NCBI GenBank assembly: GCA_046303115.1
Contig: JBKCGZ010000034.1
Span: 1 to 7,014 of the forward strand
DNA from: CAINEC01 sp046303115
GTDB taxonomy: Bacteria > Bacteroidota > Bacteroidia > AKYH767-A > OLB10
Direction of reading: 5' to 3'
Length of the DNA: 7,014 nucleotides
Part shown: in pieces, positions 6,698 through 7,014 of the stretch
Numbering within the stretch: the stretch's first letter is position 1
Layout: each line of letters starts with the position of its first letter
Made by a program: the position numbers and the translations under genes
Notes under the pieces: model-generated
What the model was told of the DNA's origin: nothing
Seen by the model: only the letters and a program-made list of their open reading frames with translations
Databases searched by the model: none

Positions 6698-7014
6698 ACA
6701 TCTTAATATAGTTGCATTTGACAATCCTTACCCACCAACTTACGGAGGAGTAATCGATGTTTACTATAAAATAAATGCACTTGCTAAACAGGGAATAAAA
6801 ATTCATTTGCATTATTATTCTAACAAAAAAGATATTGCTTTAGAACTAAAAAATATTTGCGATGAAATTTTTATATATAACCGCGAAAAAGGATTAACAA
6901 AGCAATTTTCAAAATATCCTTATATCGTTCTATCTAGAAGTTCTGAAGAACTAATTAAAAATCTAGCTAAAAATAACTACCCTGTTTTATTTGAAGGACT
7001 CCACACAACATATC
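6690..7014 (+). CDS. Glycosyltransferase, N-terminal part (3' end outside window)
   Basis: This frame is open from 6645 to the right edge, and the best start is TTG at 6690-6692, giving 108 complete codons. It begins LDKHLNIVAFDNPYPPTYGG, where the leading TTG would be read as Met. The NPYPPTYGGVIDVYYK block followed by a short helix and IKIHLHYY (residues about 35-42) is a pattern I recognise from the N-terminal domain of a Bacteroidota GT-B glycosyltransferase family; the catalytic and donor-binding half is not in the window. The start choice rests on three points: an in-frame TGA at 6642-6644, no in-frame ATG between that stop and the conserved block, and the position of the conserved block. 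The start lies inside the end of the preceding gene (8-nt overlap), so translational coupling is likely. The family call is from pattern memory on a partial sequence. Confidence 0.8.
   Translation, partial: MDKHLNIVAFDNPYPPTYGGVIDVYYKINALAKQGIKIHLHYYSNKKDIALELKNICDEIFIYNREKGLTKQFSKYPYIVLSRSSEELIKNLAKNNYPVLFEGLHTTY

Noticed and set aside
1..7014. Search for a CRISPR array, insertion sequence, tRNA/rRNA, toxin-antitoxin or defence-type cassette
   Set aside because: No direct-repeat array, transposase motif, RNA gene or paired small ORFs could be seen; genes fill almost the whole window and belong to recognisable families.

Overview
The window looks like an ordinary chromosomal stretch from a low-GC member of the Bacteroidota. 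The evidence is a SecD-SecF fusion of about 1000 residues, a DUF2851 protein and a glycosyltransferase family typical of that phylum, no Shine-Dalgarno sequences before the starts, and TAnnTTTG-type -7 promoter boxes, one with a well-spaced TTG upstream. I cannot place it below phylum level with confidence.

Layout, left to right. Bases 1-378 (+) hold the C-terminal end of a DUF2851 protein cut by the window edge. Bases 449-1459 (+) encode a two-transmembrane potassium-channel-type protein with a cytoplasmic RCK (TrkA-N/TrkA-C) module and an unusual TVGLG pore signature. It abuts, in the same frame and with no gap, an RmlD-like NAD(P)-dependent sugar-nucleotide reductase/epimerase (1460-2362, +). 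A perfect 32-nt palindrome (2361-2392) forms a bidirectional terminator between this gene and the convergent secDF gene (2408-5434, -). The 135-nt divergent gap at 5435-5569 holds a good secDF promoter on the minus strand and a weaker -7 box for the plus-strand genes. Bases 5570-6697 (+) encode a GT-B glycosyltransferase. It overlaps by 8 nt the start of a second glycosyltransferase that runs off the right edge (6690-7014, +).

Functionally, secDF is a housekeeping membrane component of Sec-dependent protein export. The two overlapping glycosyltransferases probably form the start of a surface-polysaccharide or glycan operon, and the RmlD-like enzyme could feed such a pathway, though it lies in a different transcription unit. 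No mobile element, CRISPR array, RNA gene or defence-type cassette was seen, and I found no convincing previously undescribed system. The most interesting points are the non-canonical channel filter, the channel and reductase genes separated by a single in-frame stop codon, the repeat-rich KD[ST][ST] insertion in SecDF, and -7 boxes so close to two start codons that nearly leaderless mRNAs are possible.
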